DNA of 64,000 nucleotides from a bacterium (GCA_026708015.1 JAPOVT010000056.1:62001-126000), one strand, 5' to 3'. Shown: positions 8,795 through 17,263, counted from the stretch's first letter. Program-made: numbers and translations. The notes: a model not told the origin generated them from the letters alone.

Positions 8795-9628
8795 ATGCCC
8801 ACTCCAACCAATGCTCGATGGGCTACAAGTCAGCGTTGTACACCGTTCATGAATGTGTATGACACTGCTGAGGCTGATGGGCACACAAGCTGGAACCAAG
8901 TAGAGCAGGCGTTCCTTCTAGCCATGTCTCAGTTCGACGCCTCCATCGCCGCATCCGTCGGCGCAGATATGACGGACGACGAGAAGTCTGAACTTGGTGC
9001 TGATCTCCAGAATGGCAAGGGCGACTTTTTCAACGATCTACTCGTTCTTCTCCTCAAGCAGTGCTCGGGTGTTCAACTCCTGACATCTCGTCGACCCGTG
9101 CCTGGGCTGATCGTGCCCGTACACAACCTCGACTGCGTCTATCCAGCAGAAGGGGATCTCCGGTTCATGCTCGAGGCGAAGATGATGGGGACACCCAAGC
9201 ACATCAACTCACCGAAGCAGAAGGAGAGCGGACGCCCCGGATCAGCCGATATCGATAAGCGGGTCAAAGAACTTGCTTTCAAGTGCATTGACCTGAAAGG
9301 CGAATTCAGCAGGCGCCAGGCCATGAGTGGCACAGCGCCACGTACCGGGGGACCGGGTGGAGGTGATCTGACCACCTGGCTCCGCTCAGTCGAGCCGAAG
9401 ATCTATTTCTTCGTTGCCGTTCGAGTCATCAGCGACAGCGACTTTGAGCGCACTCTCAGATGGGCATCGACGGCGCAACAGGTCCTAGATGCCGTCGGTC
9501 TCTACTGCTTCGAACCCACCGACGGCACGTTCACCGATTACCAACGACGCGAAGGCGTCCCACCAGATCTCCAGCTCGAACGAGTGCTTTACAAGGCGTG
9601 CGTTGATCTACAAGCAATGCACCAATAG
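8795..9628 (+). CDS. Probable PD-(D/E)xK restriction endonuclease partner
   Basis: 277 aa, ATG with AGGAAG just upstream, 16 nt after the methylase. I do not recognise a named family, but residues ~108-132 carry D...EAK (HNLDCVYP, then RFMLEAKMMGT), the layout of a PD-(D/E)xK nuclease core, preceded by a helix with acidic residues (GKGDFFNDLLVLLLKQ). With its position directly after an Eco57I-like methylase, the best inference is the cleaving subunit of a two-gene type II system. It shares the lower GC of the methylase. The alternative is a specificity or accessory protein. Confidence 0.68.
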   Translation: MPTPTNARWATSQRCTPFMNVYDTAEADGHTSWNQVEQAFLLAMSQFDASIAASVGADMTDDEKSELGADLQNGKGDFFNDLLVLLLKQCSGVQLLTSRRPVPGLIVPVHNLDCVYPAEGDLRFMLEAKMMGTPKHINSPKQKESGRPGSADIDKRVKELAFKCIDLKGEFSRRQAMSGTAPRTGGPGGGDLTTWLRSVEPKIYFFVAVRVISDSDFERTLRWASTAQQVLDAVGLYCFEPTDGTFTDYQRREGVPPDLQLERVLYKACVDLQAMHQ

Positions 9629-9790
9629 CAACGGCTGAGTCAGGCGGCAAGAAAACGTCAACCAGTCCGTAGCTTACAAAATGGACAAGGGGCCCTGACC
9701 GGACCCCGTTTTTTGGTCCACTTGATGTGTCCTCCTTTTTTCGGTCTCGGTTTGTGAGAGTGGTGGGGTTCCGAGCTGGGAGGTGCAGCG

Positions 9791-10150
9791 ATGCCGTTTT
9801 CGTATTCGTCGGAGTTCCGGGGGATGGTGCTGGACCAGATGCGGGCTGGCCGGCCGGTGGCCGTGCTGGCCCGGGAGTTGGAGATGTGCGAGTCGACGCT
9901 GTATCGCTGGAAGCGCCAAGACCGCGCCGATCAGGGTTTGGCGCCCAAAACACCACCCGATCCTGCCGCCACGCGACCGTCGGCCGCCCCGGCGACGGCA
10001 CCTGCCCCCGATACAGCTGAACCCCCCGCTGGCGCTCCCTCATCGTCGACACAACAAACACCTCCATCATCGAGGTGTTGCGACGACCGATTGAATCCGG
10101 CCAATACACGTCGTGGGCGTTCAGCCAAAAGCTCCGAAAAGAGAACCTGA
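9791..10150 (+). pseudogene. IS3-family OrfA fragment
   Basis: The first ~45 residues match the HTH of IS3-type OrfA proteins (YSSEFRGMVLDQMRAGRPVA, then ESTLYRWKRQDRADQG), which binds the IS ends. After about 9925 the usual leucine-zipper coding sequence is replaced by low-complexity Pro/Ala/Thr sequence, so the gene is truncated by the internal deletion or by frameshift decay. The product is predicted to be non-functional. Confidence 0.75.
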
Positions 10151-10389
10151 TCCAGTCACTGGGCACCACAGGCGACGCGTTCGACAATGCCGTGGTCGAA
10201 GCGTTCTGGGCGCGACTGCAAACCGAGCTGCTGGACACGAAGAAATGGAAGACCCGCACCGAGCTGGCCACTGCGGTCTTCGACTGGATCGAGATCTTCT
10301 ACAATCGGACCCGGCGCCACTCATCGCTCGGCAACATCTCACCCGCCGAGTACGAGAAACGCCACCAACAACAACCACACGCCGCCTAA
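10021..10389 (+). pseudogene. IS3-family OrfB C-terminal remnant (DDE integrase core end)
   Basis: The open frame after TGA 10018-10020 encodes the C-terminal third of an IS3 transposase: SGQYTSWAFSQKLR, TTGDAFDNAVVEAFWARLQ with the last acidic catalytic residue, and the tail FYNRTRRHSSLGNISPAEYE. The N-terminal HTH and the first two Asp residues of the DDE triad are missing, so the protein would be inactive. It is in a different frame from the OrfA fragment. Confidence 0.8.
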
Positions 10390-10638
10390 CTCCCGCAAAC
10401 CAGTCCAACAAACGGGGCACATCAGGTGGACGAACCTCAGGGGGTCACGCCACTGCCACCACAGCATTCACGATCATGATTGGCGAGTAGCCCAGGATCC
10501 CGACACCCGTCGCTGGATAACTAAGCCGCCACCTGATCCGTTCCCTGATGACGGAGTTGATTCGGCTCGATTGGATCAGCGCAACCCCGTGCTCAGACGA
10601 TGACAAGCAATCCTGAGTAGAGGAGGGAGATTCCCAGC

Positions 10639-11106
10639 TCAGGAGTCTTCGACCAGGCGGGCGGGGAAGCCGCCCTTGGAGATGGGGCCCCATTGGTCGA
10701 TGGTGAGGCGGATGAGGCACTTGGCTTGGCGGGCCATGGCCTCGCGGTACTCGTCCCAGTCGGGGTGCTCGCCGGAGATGACGCGGAAGTACTCGACCAG
10801 GCCGTCGAGAGCCTCGGGCATGTCGAGAACCTCGGCGGTTCCGTCGAGTTGCATCCACTCGCCGCCGAATTCGTCTGACATCACCACCATTGAGGCGGCG
10901 GGGTTGCGCTTGGCGTTTACCGACTTGGCCCGCTTGGGGTAGCTGGACACCACCACCCGGCCGCTGGTGTCGAGGCCCAGCGTCACCAGTGAGCTTTGGG
11001 GGCGCCCGTCGCGACGGGTAGTCAGTAGCACGCCTCGGTGCCGGGGGCGGACGAATTCCTCCATCTCAGCCCGGTCGACGTAGCGGTCGGTAGCGATTGA
11101 AGCCAT
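10639..11106 (-). CDS. Pyridoxamine 5'-phosphate oxidase-like flavin/F420-dependent oxidoreductase
   Basis: 155 aa. The split-barrel fold is indicated by RHRGVLLTTRRDGRPQSS, then VVVSSYPKRAKSVNAKR, AASMVVMSD and GEWMQLDGTAEVL, the usual pattern of PPOX-class, often F420-dependent, enzymes in actinobacteria. Members reduce or oxidise small substrates or bind F420/FMN/heme. No specific substrate can be assigned. ATG 11106 opens the frame; the neighbouring crotonase is on the same strand 58 bp upstream. Confidence 0.8.
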   Translation of the reverse strand: MASIATDRYVDRAEMEEFVRPRHRGVLLTTRRDGRPQSSLVTLGLDTSGRVVVSSYPKRAKSVNAKRNPAASMVVMSDEFGGEWMQLDGTAEVLDMPEALDGLVEYFRVISGEHPDWDEYREAMARQAKCLIRLTIDQWGPISKGGFPARLVEDS

Positions 11107-11164
11107 GTGTTGAACCTAGTTGGAACCCGGTGAGATGAGCCTGTCGCCAGAACTACTGGAGCCG

Positions 11165-12049
11165 CTACAAATTGCGTCGGACGGGCAGCAGATTCTGGAA
11201 GACCGGGTCGCGGCCTTCGGCCCTTGCCGCGAACACCTCGGCCATGTCGTCGGGGTGGAACATGCCGGACTGCCAGGTGGCGACGTAGTTGAGGCTGTCG
11301 GCCACGCTGTGGTCGCGGGTGTAGTTGAGCATCTCCTTTGATCCCCAAATGGCCAGCGGCGACCGGGCGGCGACCTCACGGGCGATTCCGAGCACGCCGT
11401 CCAGCATGGCGTCTTGGTCGGGATACACCTGGTTGACCAATCCCGCGGCCTGGGCATCATCAGCAGTGAGCCGGCGGCCGGTGTAGGCCAGCTCGCGGGC
11501 CAGCCCATCGGGAATGATCTGGGGCAGCCGTTGCAAAGTGCCGAGGTCAGCAGTCAAGCCGATGTTGATCTCCTGGATGCAGAAAAAAGCATCGGCAGTG
11601 CAGTATCGCATGTCAGCGGCACTGACCATGTCCACCCCTCCGCCTACGCAACCCCCCTGAACCGCGGCCAACACAGGCATTCGGGCCTTTTCCAGACAGC
11701 TGAATGACTCCTGAAGGGTCAGGGTCAAGTTGCGGATCTCCGCCCGGACCCGGCCGAACTCTGGCGTCTCTGCTGGTTCTGCATCAGCATCCGAACCACC
11801 CGAGACCTGCGACTCTGGTTGAGTGAACACCGACAGGTCCATGCCCGCAGTGAAGTGGCGTCCGGTGGAGGAGATCACCAGCGCCCGAGCCTCACCGGTG
11901 TCCGACAGTTCGTTCACTGCGGCGGGCAGTTCAGACCAGAACTCCGGGATCATAGTGTTCTTGACTTCGGGCCGCGAGAGCTGCAAATGGGCTATCCCGC
12001 CTTCGAGGGCGATCTCGAAGCAGGTGTACGTTGGAAATGAACCAGCCAT
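11165..12049 (-). CDS. Crotonase, dienoyl-CoA isomerase (ECH1)-like
   Basis: 294 aa. Start ATG 12049 is supported by GAGGAGG upstream; the longer frame would run into the divergent gene. Crotonase motifs are SSTGRHFTAGMDLS (CoA-binding/oxyanion) and GGCVGGGVDMVSAADMRY. 'CIQEINIGLTADLGTLQRLP' matches the signature of delta3,5-delta2,4-dienoyl-CoA isomerase, where the acidic residues in this stretch are catalytic. Likely role: moving double bonds during beta-oxidation of unsaturated acyl-CoAs. A general enoyl-CoA hydratase is the alternative. Confidence 0.82.
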   Translation of the reverse strand: MAGSFPTYTCFEIALEGGIAHLQLSRPEVKNTMIPEFWSELPAAVNELSDTGEARALVISSTGRHFTAGMDLSVFTQPESQVSGGSDADAEPAETPEFGRVRAEIRNLTLTLQESFSCLEKARMPVLAAVQGGCVGGGVDMVSAADMRYCTADAFFCIQEINIGLTADLGTLQRLPQIIPDGLARELAYTGRRLTADDAQAAGLVNQVYPDQDAMLDGVLGIAREVAARSPLAIWGSKEMLNYTRDHSVADSLNYVATWQSGMFHPDDMAEVFAARAEGRDPVFQNLLPVRRNL

Positions 12050-12130
12050 CTCTGGGCCTCCTCTCGTTCCCTCGACGGACCAATTGACTACAGGTCGGCG
12101 TCGGGGGGTGCTACCGAGCAAACTAATCCA

Positions 12131-12895
12131 GTGCTCGTGGTGGATACCCATACCCACGTGATTTCTGATGACTTGGAGCGATATCCGCTACAGGTGGCCG
12201 ACTATCCGGGGGTGGAGTGGGTGTACGAGGCACCGGTCACCGCCGAGGGGCTGTTGGCCGAGATGGCAGATGCCAATGTGGACCGGGCGGTATTGGTCCA
12301 GGCCCTCGGGGGCTACGGCACGGACAATTCCTATGTCGTAGATGCTCGAGCGGCCTATCCCGACTCGTTCAGCGCGGTGGCCATTGTGGACGATCCGGCT
12401 GAGCTTGACGCATTGGCGGTGGCCGGGGTTGGCGGTGTGCGGTTCTACGCCGTCGGCGGGGGAGGGCCGCTGCAAGATGCGGCCACATGGGACATCGCGA
12501 GACGGCTCGGCCTCCGGGTCAGCGCGGCCACCGTGCCCGAGTACCTGCCCGCGCTGGGCGAGGCGGTGGCTTCCCATCCAGATGTGATCTTGGCTCTGGA
12601 TCACTGTGGATTCGCTCCCGAGTCGATTGGCGACTACGCCCATCTGGAGAACTTGTACTTGAAGGTCACCCCCCATGTGCTGGATGCCGGCGAACCGGTG
12701 GCCATGCTGGAGCGACTGGCCGAGCAGTTCGGCCTCGACCGGCTTATGTGGGGATCGGACTATTCGCAGACCCACGATCGGCCCTACACCGAGCTGGCCG
12801 ATCAGGCGCGGGCGGCCTGCGCGGCGATGTCTTCAAGCGAGCAGGCTCAGTTCCTGGGCGGCACTGCGCTGGCCCTCTGGCCAGAGCTGGCTTGA
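12131..12895 (+). CDS. Amidohydrolase family 2 (ACMSD-like TIM-barrel) enzyme
   Basis: 254 aa, GTG start. The N-terminal metal-binding motif is VDTHTHV, with further metal or catalytic ligands probably in ALDHCGF (~155) and WGSDYS (~217). This is the 2-pyrone-4,6-dicarboxylate lactonase/ACMSD-type group, which hydrolyses or decarboxylates small carboxylic acids in catabolism. It is convergent with the next crotonase (1-bp gap) and divergent from the ECH1-like gene. Substrate unknown. Confidence 0.8.
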   Translation: MLVVDTHTHVISDDLERYPLQVADYPGVEWVYEAPVTAEGLLAEMADANVDRAVLVQALGGYGTDNSYVVDARAAYPDSFSAVAIVDDPAELDALAVAGVGGVRFYAVGGGGPLQDAATWDIARRLGLRVSAATVPEYLPALGEAVASHPDVILALDHCGFAPESIGDYAHLENLYLKVTPHVLDAGEPVAMLERLAEQFGLDRLMWGSDYSQTHDRPYTELADQARAACAAMSSSEQAQFLGGTALALWPELA

Positions 12896-12896
12896 G

Positions 12897-13760
12897 CTAG
12901 TCCAGTTCCAGCATCTGGTCGACAACCGCAGCCATAGCGGCAGGGTTGCGCTCAACCTCTCGGGTTTGGCCGCCGGCGTCGAGGAACCGCTGCATCAGAG
13001 GCACGTGCTGGCCGGTAGCGGAGCAGGCCATCATCGCCTGGGTTTCGGTCAAGAGTCCGGGCTCCACTGGTCCGAGGGCAGCATCCACGGCTTGCTTGGC
13101 CTTGGTAATCGACAACCGCGGCGATGCGGCGATGCGACGGGCCACCTGGGCGGTGTGGGCCCGAAGCTCATCGGAGGGCAGCACCCGGTTGACGTAGCCG
13201 ATGGCTGCGGCTTCCTCAGCGTTCACATCGTTGCCGGACAAGACAATCTCCAGTGCCCGGCTGCGGCCCACTAGTCGGGCCAGCCTTTGGGTTCCGCTGG
13301 CCCCGGGAATGATGCCCATGGCCACCTCAGGCTGGCCCAACATGGTGCGAGGTCCGGCGAAGCGCATGTCGAGCGACAGCAGAAACTCCGATCCGCCACC
13401 CCGGGCAACGCCGTCGATCATCCCGATGGTGGCCACCCCGATAGTTCGGCACCGGTCGAAGGTGACCGCGGCCATGTTGGGCTCGGCGGGCACATCAGCA
13501 GAGGCCTCCATGGCCAGGATCTGCTCTACGTCTCCGTGCATCAAGAAAAACTCCGGATCCGCGCTCTCAAACACCAGCACGCTGACATCGTCGCCTGCTT
13601 CATTGGCAGCCTCGACCGCGTTCAGCAAGCCGATCAACCCGCCGATCAAGACTCCGTCTACCAGCTGCTTGGGCGGATGGTCGATCACCACCCAGCCGAT
13701 GCCGTCGTCAACGCTTAGCGAAAACGGGCCAAATGTTTGCTCACTTGCTTGTTCATTCAT
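12897..13760 (-). CDS. Enoyl-CoA hydratase/isomerase family protein
   Basis: 287 aa from ATG 13760. It overlaps the upstream nitroreductase stop by 8 nt (ATGAATGA), so the two are co-translated. Crotonase fold: GIGWVVIDHPP at the start, CoA-pocket segment VLVFESADPEFFLMHGD, then GVARGGGSEFLLSLDMRFAG and PEVAMGIIPGASGTQRL. The usual catalytic Glu pair region is retained in part, so hydratase or isomerase activity is plausible but not certain. Confidence 0.8.
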   Translation of the reverse strand: MNEQASEQTFGPFSLSVDDGIGWVVIDHPPKQLVDGVLIGGLIGLLNAVEAANEAGDDVSVLVFESADPEFFLMHGDVEQILAMEASADVPAEPNMAAVTFDRCRTIGVATIGMIDGVARGGGSEFLLSLDMRFAGPRTMLGQPEVAMGIIPGASGTQRLARLVGRSRALEIVLSGNDVNAEEAAAIGYVNRVLPSDELRAHTAQVARRIAASPRLSITKAKQAVDAALGPVEPGLLTETQAMMACSATGQHVPLMQRFLDAGGQTREVERNPAAMAAVVDQMLELD

Positions 13761-14370
13761 GAGTGCCCTCCCATTCATTCCAGAAACAGACTTCAGACAA
13801 TGGCCGGCGCCGTACCGGGCCGAACGGTACCGCGGGCCACCCCATCGGGATGCCGCACACAATGTGAATGTCATCGGGAATCCCAAGCACCTCTCGCACC
13901 TCATCGGCTTGGAAGGTGTGCAGCGTGGTCAGAACCGTGCCCAATCCCAGGCTGCGAGCCGCCACCAGGAGATTCTGCACCGCGGGGTAGATCGAATGGC
14001 TCACTCCCCGCTGGGTGGAGCACACGATGATAAGTACCGGCACGTCGCCAATCTCGCGGGCGAACTTGGCAGCCTTCTCGACGATAGCGGTCTCTTGGTT
14101 TCGCAGCCATTGGGTGCCGGCCGCGGCTGGATTGTTGTAGGCCTCTTCCTGGGCGTCCAGGTACAGCTCGCCCAACCGGCGGCGCTTCTCAGGATCAGTA
14201 ACCACCACGAAGCGGGCGAACTGGCCGTTGATGGCGCTGGGGGCTCGGATGGCCGCGTCCAGCACCTGGGTGATCAACTCCTCGGGAACCGGGTCGGGTC
14301 GATAGCGCCGTACCGCCCGCTGGGTGTGCATGGCCTCGAACACGCCGACTTCGGCGGTTGCTTGGTTCAT
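13753..14370 (-). CDS. Nitroreductase-family FMN oxidoreductase
   Basis: 205 aa from ATG 14370. Hallmarks are AMHTQRAVRRYRPDPVP at the N-terminus (FMN phosphate-binding Arg residues), DAAIRAPSAINGQFARFVV, and PAVQNLLVAARSLGLGTVLTT with the C-terminal GIPMGWPAV. These dimeric enzymes use NAD(P)H to reduce nitro, quinone or enone groups. It is followed by the overlapping crotonase and lies head-to-head (66 bp) with the SelW-like selenoprotein gene, a possible redox link. Confidence 0.82.
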   Translation of the reverse strand: MNQATAEVGVFEAMHTQRAVRRYRPDPVPEELITQVLDAAIRAPSAINGQFARFVVVTDPEKRRRLGELYLDAQEEAYNNPAAAGTQWLRNQETAIVEKAAKFAREIGDVPVLIIVCSTQRGVSHSIYPAVQNLLVAARSLGLGTVLTTLHTFQADEVREVLGIPDDIHIVCGIPMGWPAVPFGPVRRRPLSEVCFWNEWEGTHE

Positions 14371-14424
14371 GGGCGCAGAGAGTAGTGGGCGATGAAATGA
14401 ATAGGCTGGCCACGCTCTCGGCGG

Positions 14425-14430
14425 TAGCCT
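14425..14430 (+). promoter_or_regulatory. -10 box of the SelW-like selenoprotein gene
   Basis: TAGCCT lies exactly six nt before ATG 14437. The same spacing is seen at several other genes in this window, implying leaderless transcription from ATG 14437. It supports a gene start upstream of both TGA codons and not at the GTG at 14500. Confidence 0.5.
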
Positions 14431-14436
14431 GCACCC

Positions 14437-14709
14437 ATGGCGCAAAAGCACCGCATCACCATCACCTATTGAGTTCCTTGAAACTATTCCGAGCACGCCG
14501 TGAGCGCTGCCAAGGACTTGCTTCAGAACTACCAGCACATCATTGAGGATCTGACCCTGGTGACTGGTGCATCGGGCATCTTCGACGTGGAAGTCGACGG
14601 TGAGATGCTCTATTCCAAATACGCCACCGACTGCCACGCCGACCCCGGCGAGGTGCTCAAGCTGTTTTCCGAGCAATACGCCCAAGGAGTGCTTGTCTAC
14701 GGCTCGTAA
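14437..14709 (+). CDS. SelW/Rdx-family selenoprotein with U-x-x-U motif (two in-frame TGA codons)
   Basis: 90 residues if TGA at 14470 and 14479 are read as selenocysteine (U12 and U15). The frame then gives HRITITY-U-VP-U-NYSEHA followed by DLLQNYQHIIEDLTLVTG, GIFDVEVDGEMLYSKY and a short C-terminal helix. This is the complete thioredoxin-like Rdx fold (SelW, SelT, SelH and bacterial Cys homologs), whose redox motif after the first strand is CxxC or CxxU. Both TGAs fall exactly on the two motif cysteines. A SECIS-like hairpin follows at 14493-14510 and a -10 box precedes ATG 14437. Likely role: thiol-disulfide or selenide redox chemistry in the cytoplasm. The alternative of a truncated pseudogene from GTG 14500 is less likely because both interruptions are TGA and only at motif positions. 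Confidence 0.85.
14493..14510 (+). promoter_or_regulatory. Candidate bacterial SECIS element for the U-x-x-U gene
   Basis: GCACGC (14493-14498) pairs with GCG-(C)-TGC (14504-14510, one bulged C), leaving the loop CGTGA (14499-14503). The loop begins 17 nt after the second TGA and 26 nt after the first. Both distances fall in the ~16-37 nt window known for bacterial SECIS, and a G is among the first two loop bases as required for SelB binding. Confidence 0.65.
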
Positions 14710-14753
14710 CCGCTGAGCCAATCTGAGCGGGCTTGATTGCCTACGCTACGGGC

Positions 14754-16016
14754 GTGGATGCCGAGCCAGCAGATGTCACTGTAGATATCGACCACCAAAC
14801 CCCGGAGTTTGTTGCCGGTCGCCACAGCCGCTACCACGAGCTACGGGAGCGCTGCCCGGTGGTGTTCAACGAGCACTACGGCGGGTTTTGGATGGTCACC
14901 GACTACGAGTCGGTAGCCCAAGTAGCCCGAGACAACGAGACTTTCGCCCACAAGTACGAGCCCGATGCCCCCGACGGCATCTCCTACCAAGGCATCTGCG
15001 GCGTTCCCCGACCCGGTTATATCCCCCGCCAGGGAGTATCCGAGATCGACGGGCCCGAACATGCCGACCTGCGGCGGGTGCTGAATCCCCTTATGACCAT
15101 CAACGCGGTCGAGAGCAATCGCCCCCGCATGGAAGCGGTGTCAGCCTGGTTTATCGACGAGATCATCGAGTCGGGTAAAGCCGACTTGGTGCTCGACTAC
15201 ACCACCCCTGTGCCCGCCGTGTTGACGCTCGAGATGATGGGCATGGTTTCGTCCAACTGGCAGCACTACGCCGATTTCTTCCATGCCACGTCGTCGTATG
15301 AGCCCACCGACGAGCGGTACCGGAGCGCGATCACCCACCAGCCGGAGATGTGGGCTGAGCTCAGGGACTTCGCCGGGTTCCGCCGGGAGAACCCGGCCGA
15401 CGATGTCACCACCGCACTGGTCTCCTCACCACTCGACGGCCGAATGCTGAGCGACGACGAGGTCACCGCCATCATGTGGAACCTGGTGGCCGGAGGCCTC
15501 GACACCACCACGGCTCTGGTGTCATGGGGCCTGCACCACCTGGGAACCCACCCCGAGGACCGCGCCCGGCTCATCGAAGATCCCAGCCTCATTCCCGTCG
15601 CGGTGGAGGAGTTCCTCCGCTTCTACAGTCCTAGCGAAACCCTCACCCGTACCGCCTCCCGCGACGTTGAGCTGGGCGGCCGCCAGATCCGCCAAGGCGA
15701 CATTGTGCTCATTTGCTGGGTGACAGCCAACCACGACCCGGCGGTGTTCGATGACCCCGGCAGCATTCGCATCGACCGCGCTGCCAACAAGCATTTGGCG
15801 TTCGGTCTGGGCGGCCACCGCTGCATCGGATCGTCGATCGCCCGCATCGAATCGGAGCTGATGCTGAGAGACATCCTTGCCCGCATGGGCGACTACGAGA
15901 TCGACCCCGACGGATTCATGCCCTATCCCGGCAACCTGCTCTTGACCGGCGTGGTGTCGATGCCGGCCACCTTCACGCCTGGGACACGCTCAGGGGCAGC
16001 CGATCCCTTCGCCTGA
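14754..16016 (+). CDS. Cytochrome P450
   Basis: 421 aa. GTG 14754 is chosen over TTG 14733 because TACGCT (14742-14747) sits six nt upstream. The I-helix oxygen-activation motif AGGLDTTTALVSW (~245), K-helix EEFLRFYSP and heme-ligand loop FGLGGHRCIGSSIAR (Cys ~355) are all present, so the enzyme should be active. It resembles actinobacterial CYP families that hydroxylate steroids, terpenes or fatty acids with ferredoxin or flavin partners; no ferredoxin gene is adjacent. Substrate unknown. Confidence 0.93.
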   Translation: MDAEPADVTVDIDHQTPEFVAGRHSRYHELRERCPVVFNEHYGGFWMVTDYESVAQVARDNETFAHKYEPDAPDGISYQGICGVPRPGYIPRQGVSEIDGPEHADLRRVLNPLMTINAVESNRPRMEAVSAWFIDEIIESGKADLVLDYTTPVPAVLTLEMMGMVSSNWQHYADFFHATSSYEPTDERYRSAITHQPEMWAELRDFAGFRRENPADDVTTALVSSPLDGRMLSDDEVTAIMWNLVAGGLDTTTALVSWGLHHLGTHPEDRARLIEDPSLIPVAVEEFLRFYSPSETLTRTASRDVELGGRQIRQGDIVLICWVTANHDPAVFDDPGSIRIDRAANKHLAFGLGGHRCIGSSIARIESELMLRDILARMGDYEIDPDGFMPYPGNLLLTGVVSMPATFTPGTRSGAADPFA

Positions 16017-16060
16017 CGGCTGCGTAAATCCCAGTTGACGGGCTAGATGAGTATCTGGGC

Positions 16061-17263
16061 TCAGCTCAGCCGCTCCACGATCATGGCCATACCCTGACCG
16101 CCGCCCACGCACATGCTCTCCACGCCAATGGTCTTGTCAGCATCCTCCAACCCGTTCAACAGCGTGCCCATGATGCGGGCCCCGGTCATGCCGAAGGGAT
16201 GGCCAAGGGCGATGGCCCCGCCGTTCACGTTGAGCTTGTCGTAGCCGATGCCCAGCTCGTCGGCGCTGGGGATGACCTGAGCGGCGAAGGCCTCGTTGAT
16301 CTCCACCAGGTCGACGTCGTCGATGGTCATGCCGGCCCGGTCCAGCACCTGGGTGATGGCCGGAATGGGGCCGAGACCCATGATTTCGGGATTCACTGCG
16401 GCCACCCCTGAGGCCACGATCCGGGCCAGCGGTTTGACGCCCAGCTCGGCGGCCTTGGTGTCGCTCATCACCACCACCGCGGCGGCCCCGTCGTTGAGGG
16501 GGCAGGCGTTGCCCGCGGTCACCGTGCCGTCAGGCCGGAACACCGGATTGAGCTGGGACACCTTCTCGATCACGGTGCCGGCCCGAACGCCGTCGTCTTT
16601 GCTCACCAGCGTGCCGTCGGCCAGGGGATAGGGGGTGATCTCCCGCTCGAAGAAGCCCCGTTCCTGGGCGGCCTCGGCCCGATTCTGGGACATGACGCCG
16701 AACTCGTCCTGGCGCTCACGGCTCACGTTCCAGGCCTGGGCCACGTTCTCAGCGGTCTGGCCCATGGCGATGTAGATGTCGGGAAGGCCCTCGGGGGGCG
16801 ACCATACCGGGGTGCCTTCCCCACTGCGCTCCACCGAACGGGCCTCGGCCTCGGCGAACTTGTCGTTCTTGCCGCCCCGATCGGAGGCGCCGGAGGCAAA
16901 GCGGCTCACGCACTCCACCCCGCCCGACACGAACATATCGCCCTCACCGGCTCGAACCGCGTGAGCGGCCATGCGGATGGTCTGAAGCGACGAGGAGCAG
17001 TAGCGATTGACGGTCACGCCAGGCACGTCCAGTCCAGCCAACAGCCCCGACAGCCGGGCGATGTTGTAGCCGGCCTCGCCCGCGGGCTGGGCGCAGCCCC
17101 ACATCACGTCCTCTACGTCGGCGCCGTCGATCTGGGGGACTTTGCTGAGCACGTCGTCGATGATGAACGCCGACATGTCGTCGGGGCGGACATCGACCAG
17201 CGATCCCTTGACCGCCCGCCCGATCGGGGTGCGGGAGGTGGCGACGATTACTGCTTCGGGCAT
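16061..17263 (-). CDS. Acetyl-CoA acetyltransferase (thiolase)
   Basis: 400 aa, full length. Catalytic residues are visible: nucleophilic Cys in NRYCSSSLQTIRMAA (~90), His in GGAIALGHPFGMTGARI (~355) and second Cys in ESMCVGGGQGMA (~386). It cleaves 3-ketoacyl-CoA with CoA or runs the reverse condensation; the lack of a paired synthase and the catabolic surroundings favour beta-oxidation. It lies downstream of the D-aminoacylase-like gene on the same strand with a 78-bp gap. Confidence 0.92.
   Translation of the reverse strand: MPEAVIVATSRTPIGRAVKGSLVDVRPDDMSAFIIDDVLSKVPQIDGADVEDVMWGCAQPAGEAGYNIARLSGLLAGLDVPGVTVNRYCSSSLQTIRMAAHAVRAGEGDMFVSGGVECVSRFASGASDRGGKNDKFAEAEARSVERSGEGTPVWSPPEGLPDIYIAMGQTAENVAQAWNVSRERQDEFGVMSQNRAEAAQERGFFEREITPYPLADGTLVSKDDGVRAGTVIEKVSQLNPVFRPDGTVTAGNACPLNDGAAAVVVMSDTKAAELGVKPLARIVASGVAAVNPEIMGLGPIPAITQVLDRAGMTIDDVDLVEINEAFAAQVIPSADELGIGYDKLNVNGGAIALGHPFGMTGARIMGTLLNGLEDADKTIGVESMCVGGGQGMAMIVERLS

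Larger units (their letters stand above)
9716..10431 (+). mobile_element. Internally deleted IS3-family insertion sequence
   Basis: About 716 bp bounded by matching terminal inverted repeats: GTCCACTTGATGTGTCC (9716-9732) and the complement of 10414-10431 (GTCCACCTGATGTGCCCC), agreeing at 15 of 17 positions. Inside are the start of orfA and the end of orfB, with the middle missing; intact relatives are ~1.2-1.3 kb. No flanking target duplication was found. It cannot transpose by itself, though ends may still be recognised by a transposase from a complete copy elsewhere. Confidence 0.7.

Noticed and set aside
10432-10638. A small gene between the IS remnant and the PPOX-like gene
   Set aside because: Open frames there are shadows without start support or protein-like pattern; I see nothing in this ~200-bp gap.
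14472-14485. AGTT/AACT hairpin right at the first TGA of the SelW-like gene
   Set aside because: It overlaps the TGAs themselves, is only 4 bp and too close for SECIS function; the 14493-14510 hairpin fits much better.
14500-14709. GTG 14500 as the start of a 69-aa protein
   Set aside because: It would remove the redox motif strand of the Rdx fold, and the -10 box and family alignment both point to ATG 14437 with TGA readthrough.
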